A DNA stretch of 15,913 bases from CAZXBB01 sp964638815. Its GTDB lineage: Bacteria > Planctomycetota > Phycisphaerae > Phycisphaerales > SM1A02. The notes under the pieces are model-generated. The model searched no databases and was not told where the DNA came from. It saw only the letters and a list, made by a program, of their open reading frames with translations. Within the stretch, counting starts at the first letter, position 1; every line of letters begins with the position of its first letter. A program made the position numbers and the translations under genes. Below, one piece after another: positions 14,319 to 15,913 of the stretch. The DNA is taken from positions 1 to 15,913 of the forward strand of contig CAZXBB010000196.1 of assembly GCA_964638815.1 (NCBI GenBank), given 5' to 3'.

Positions 14319-15511
14319 GGCGTGACGAACGGATCCTCGTCGGACGGACCCGCAGTGTATGGAATTCCCCGCCCGATGCCGGCGCGGCCGTAGCGGCGCC
14401 TGATGGCGTCCGTCGCCTCGTCGATGGCGTGCCGCCGCGCGACGTCTCCGTCAACGAAGAGATCCATCTGCCCGCGACCGGCCGGCTCCAGGTTGCTCGC
14501 GCTCACGCCGACGAGCCGCACCGGGCGGTATCCACCGTCCGCCCACCGGTCGAACAGTGTCCGCGCCGCGTGCCACACGCGCCCGGTCTCGTCCGTCGCC
14601 GGGTCGATGGTCGTCGATCGCGAGATCGTCTCAAAGTCGCCGAAGCGGATCTTGACGGTCACGGTGCGGGCCGTCACGCCGCTGCGACGCATCCGCATCG
14701 CGACGTGCTCACACTGCCCGAGGAGCACCTGCCGGACGTGGTCCGGCTCGCGCACGTCGGCGCCGAACGTCCGCTCGTTGCCGATGCTCTTCGCGCCGCC
14801 GTCCGCGGTGACGGGACGCTGGTCGTCGCCGAGCGCGAGGCAGCGAAAGTGCTCGCCCGCCTCGCCCAGCCGCCGTCGCACTTCGTCCGCGGGCAGCGCC
14901 TGGAGGTCGCCGAACGTCCGGATGTTGAGCCGCGCGAGTCGGCGCTCGGTGGCGGGGCCGACGCCCCACATCTTCCTGATCGGCAGCGCCGCGACGCGCG
15001 TCGGGATGTCCTCGGGGGTGATCACGGTGAGGCCGTCGGGTTTGTCCCAGTCGCTCGCGAGCTTGGCGAGGAACATGTTCCACGCGACCCCGACGGAGGC
15101 GGTGAGGCCGGTCTCGTCGCGCACGCGGCGCTTGATGGCGACCGCGATCTCGCGCGGGGGGCCGAGGAGCCGGCGCGATCCGGTCACGTCGAGGAACGCC
15201 TCGTCGATGCTGAGCGGCTGCACGAGCGGCGTCGTGTCGCGGAGAATCCCGAACACCTGGTCGGACACCTCGCGGTAGCGCGAGCCGCGTCCCGGCACGA
15301 TGATCGCGTGCGGGCAGCATCGCTTCGCCTGGACGATGGGCTGCGCGGAGTGACAGCCGAACTTGCGTGCTTCGTACGACGCCGCGGCGACGACCCCGCG
15401 CGGCCCGTCGTGCCCGACGAGCACGGGCCTGCCGCGGAGAGACGGGTCATCCAACTGCTCGACGGAGGCGTAGAACGCGTCCATGTCGACGTGGAGGATG
15501 GCGCGCGTCAT
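14315..15511 (-). CDS. dinB: DNA polymerase IV (Y-family translesion polymerase)
   Basis: A 398-residue Y-family polymerase that copies damaged DNA with low fidelity. The metal-binding residues are Asp9 (H-V-D-M-D-A-F-Y), Asp103 and Glu104 (L-S-I-D-E-A-F-L-D). Phe13-Tyr14 holds the steric gate against ribonucleotides. V-A-A-A-S-Y-E-A-R-K and the W-G-V-G-P-A-T-E-R-R helix-hairpin-helix in the thumb are present, and the little-finger domain ends with a likely sliding-clamp motif Q-M-D-L-F near 343-347. Length and motifs are normal. It heads the operon dinB - anchored unknown - addB - addA. The ATG at 15511 follows a TANNNT box. A LexA-type operator is not recognisable upstream, so SOS control cannot be claimed. 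Confidence 0.95.
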   Translation of the reverse strand: MTRAILHVDMDAFYASVEQLDDPSLRGRPVLVGHDGPRGVVAAASYEARKFGCHSAQPIVQAKRCCPHAIIVPGRGSRYREVSDQVFGILRDTTPLVQPLSIDEAFLDVTGSRRLLGPPREIAVAIKRRVRDETGLTASVGVAWNMFLAKLASDWDKPDGLTVITPEDIPTRVAALPIRKMWGVGPATERRLARLNIRTFGDLQALPADEVRRRLGEAGEHFRCLALGDDQRPVTADGGAKSIGNERTFGADVREPDHVRQVLLGQCEHVAMRMRRSGVTARTVTVKIRFGDFETISRSTTIDPATDETGRVWHAARTLFDRWADGGYRPVRLVGVSASNLEPAGRGQMDLFVDGDVARRHAIDEATDAIRRRYGRAGIGRGIPYTAGPSDEDPFVTP

Positions 15512-15516
15512 GCGTC

Positions 15517-15522
15517 ATGGTA
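15517..15522 (-). promoter_or_regulatory. Candidate -10 hexamer for a leaderless dinB mRNA
   Basis: TACCAT on the minus strand ends 5 nt before the dinB ATG; it is the same hexamer found upstream of nuoG. No -35 box is apparent at 17-18 bp, where the first palindromic repeat (15534-15570) begins. If real, the repeat lies directly against the operon promoter. Confidence 0.38.
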
Positions 15523-15533
15523 GCCGCGCGCCC

Positions 15534-15570
15534 GTGCTTCCCGGTCCTGTGCTCTGACAGAGCCGGGTGG
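15534..15570 (+). repeat. Solo REP-like palindrome upstream of dinB
   Basis: CCGGTCCTGT (15541-15550) and ACAGAGCCGG (15557-15566) form a stem around a GCTCTG loop, with one T-G wobble and one C-A mismatch. It is the same element as the arms at 15593 and 15792 but has a two-base insertion near its left edge and no inverted partner. It is oriented towards the REPIN-like pair 22 bp further right. Confidence 0.75.
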
Positions 15571-15592
15571 TGCACGACACGGCCGGTCTCCG

Positions 15593-15706
15593 GTGTGCCC
15601 CGGTCCTGTGCTCTGACAGGGCCGGGTGGCGCACGAATGCAACGACTGGCACGGAACGACGCGCGGACCCCACCCGGCCCTTGCCGAGCCAAGGACCGGG
15701 GCACAC
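15593..15706. repeat. REPIN-like inverted pair, copy 1
   Basis: Two 37-bp arms in inverted orientation (15593-15629 and 15670-15706) surround a 40-nt centre. Each arm is itself a palindrome: CCGGTCCTGT/ACAGGGCCGG with loop GCTCTG in the left arm, CCGGCCCTTG/CAAGGACCGG with loop CCGAGC in the right arm. When the right arm is reverse-complemented the two differ at only five positions, and four of these are paired, stem-preserving changes (GT with AC versus TG with CA). This is the architecture of REP doublets moved by RAYT transposases, though no such gene is in the window. Confidence 0.82.
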
Positions 15707-15712
15707 GTTGTC

Positions 15713-15790
15713 ATGACACGGTCGGCCTCCGTGACTCCGTGACACGGCCGGCTTCCGTGACACCCTCGGCCCCGTGACACGGCCGGCCTC
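15713..15790 (+). repeat. Degenerate 18-bp tandem repeat
   Basis: Units close to GTGACACGGCCGGCYTCC lie at 15713-15730, 15739-15756, 15757-15773 and 15774-15790, with an 8-bp remnant at 15731-15738. The last unit runs into the second REPIN-like copy, and a unit-like stretch (GACACGGCCGG at 15576) precedes the first. It forms the spacer of the 199-bp duplication. No gene is seen in this stretch. Confidence 0.7.
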
Positions 15791-15791
15791 G

Positions 15792-15905
15792 GTGTGCCCC
15801 GGTCCTGTGCTCTGACAGGGCCGGGTGGTGCACGAATGCAACGACTGGCACGGAACGACGCGCGGACCCCACCCGGCCCTTGCCGAGCCAAGGACCGGGG
15901 CACAC
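15792..15905. repeat. REPIN-like inverted pair, copy 2
   Basis: A near-identical second copy, shifted 199 bp: arms at 15792-15828 and 15869-15905 with a 40-nt centre. Across the repeated segment (about 15576-15712 versus 15776-15911) only two substitutions and one indel are seen. The repeat runs to within two bases of the window edge, so more copies may follow. The short reading frames that cross both copies are repetitive by-products, not genes; 15512-15913 holds no coding sequence that I can support. Confidence 0.82.
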
Positions 15906-15913
15906 GTTGTCGT

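Noticed and set aside
10786..14325. A 1179-residue plus-strand open frame opposite addB and the anchored unknown
   Set aside because: Same GC-shadow effect; it starts and ends without relation to any promoter or neighbour, and the minus strand carries the conserved nuclease motifs.
15512..15560. LexA (SOS) box upstream of dinB
   Set aside because: Looked for because dinB and addAB are often damage-inducible, but no CTGT-N8-ACAG or GAAC-N4-GTTC site fits. The CTGT and ACAG present belong to the palindrome with a 6-nt loop shared by all repeat copies, so they are not evidence of an operator.
15508..15905. Several overlapping 64-136-residue open frames at the right edge
   Set aside because: They are translations of the duplicated palindromic repeats and repeat each other's peptide sequence; no start signals or domains.
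15534..15905. CRISPR array
   Set aside because: The repeats are paired palindromes with a constant, duplicated centre, not short direct repeats with unique spacers of equal length, and no cas gene is present.

Overview
High-GC, densely coded bacterial chromosome with ordinary chromosomal genes and no phage, plasmid or transposase gene. An acyl-ACP:UDP-GlcNAc acyltransferase (LpxA) and a Skp/OmpH-type periplasmic chaperone point to a cell with an outer membrane and lipid A. AddA/AddB instead of RecBCD, a short NuoG, few clear Shine-Dalgarno sites and the gene content suggest a Planctomycetota-like (perhaps Phycisphaerae) or similar environmental lineage; this placement is an inference of modest confidence.

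Layout. (1) 2-1589, plus strand: a two-domain zinc-ribbon protein, a Skp/OmpH-like protein and a group II truncated haemoglobin, spaced 10-15 bp apart as one operon. (2) 1516-2235, minus: lipB (octanoyltransferase), whose 3' end overlaps the globin 3' end by 74 bp. (3) 2310-4791, plus: lpxA, a YycJ/WalJ-like metallo-beta-lactamase-fold protein and a SAM methyltransferase, tightly packed. (4) 4885-7376, minus: an orphan nuoG followed by an unrecognised gene; a 15-bp tandem repeat spans the nuoG stop codon and the start of the next gene. (5) 7559-15511, minus: a four-gene operon dinB - membrane-anchored unknown - addB - addA, with ATGA overlaps at two of the three junctions. It joins a translesion polymerase with a double-strand-break resection helicase-nuclease. 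(6) 15512-15913: about 400 bp without a gene, filled with palindromic repeats.

The main structural novelty is that repeat family. Paired inverted palindromes form REPIN-like units (37-bp arms around a 40-nt centre) that are duplicated with a period of about 199 bp at the right edge. The two arm types differ by compensatory changes that keep the stem. A diverged relative with its core expanded five times lies at 7436-7541, so the family sits on both sides of the dinB-addBA operon; a fainter trace lies at about 4797-4826. A second general signal is a TANNNT hexamer 5-7 nt before the ATG of three of the four transcription-unit-leading genes whose upstream region is visible, which suggests leaderless mRNAs.
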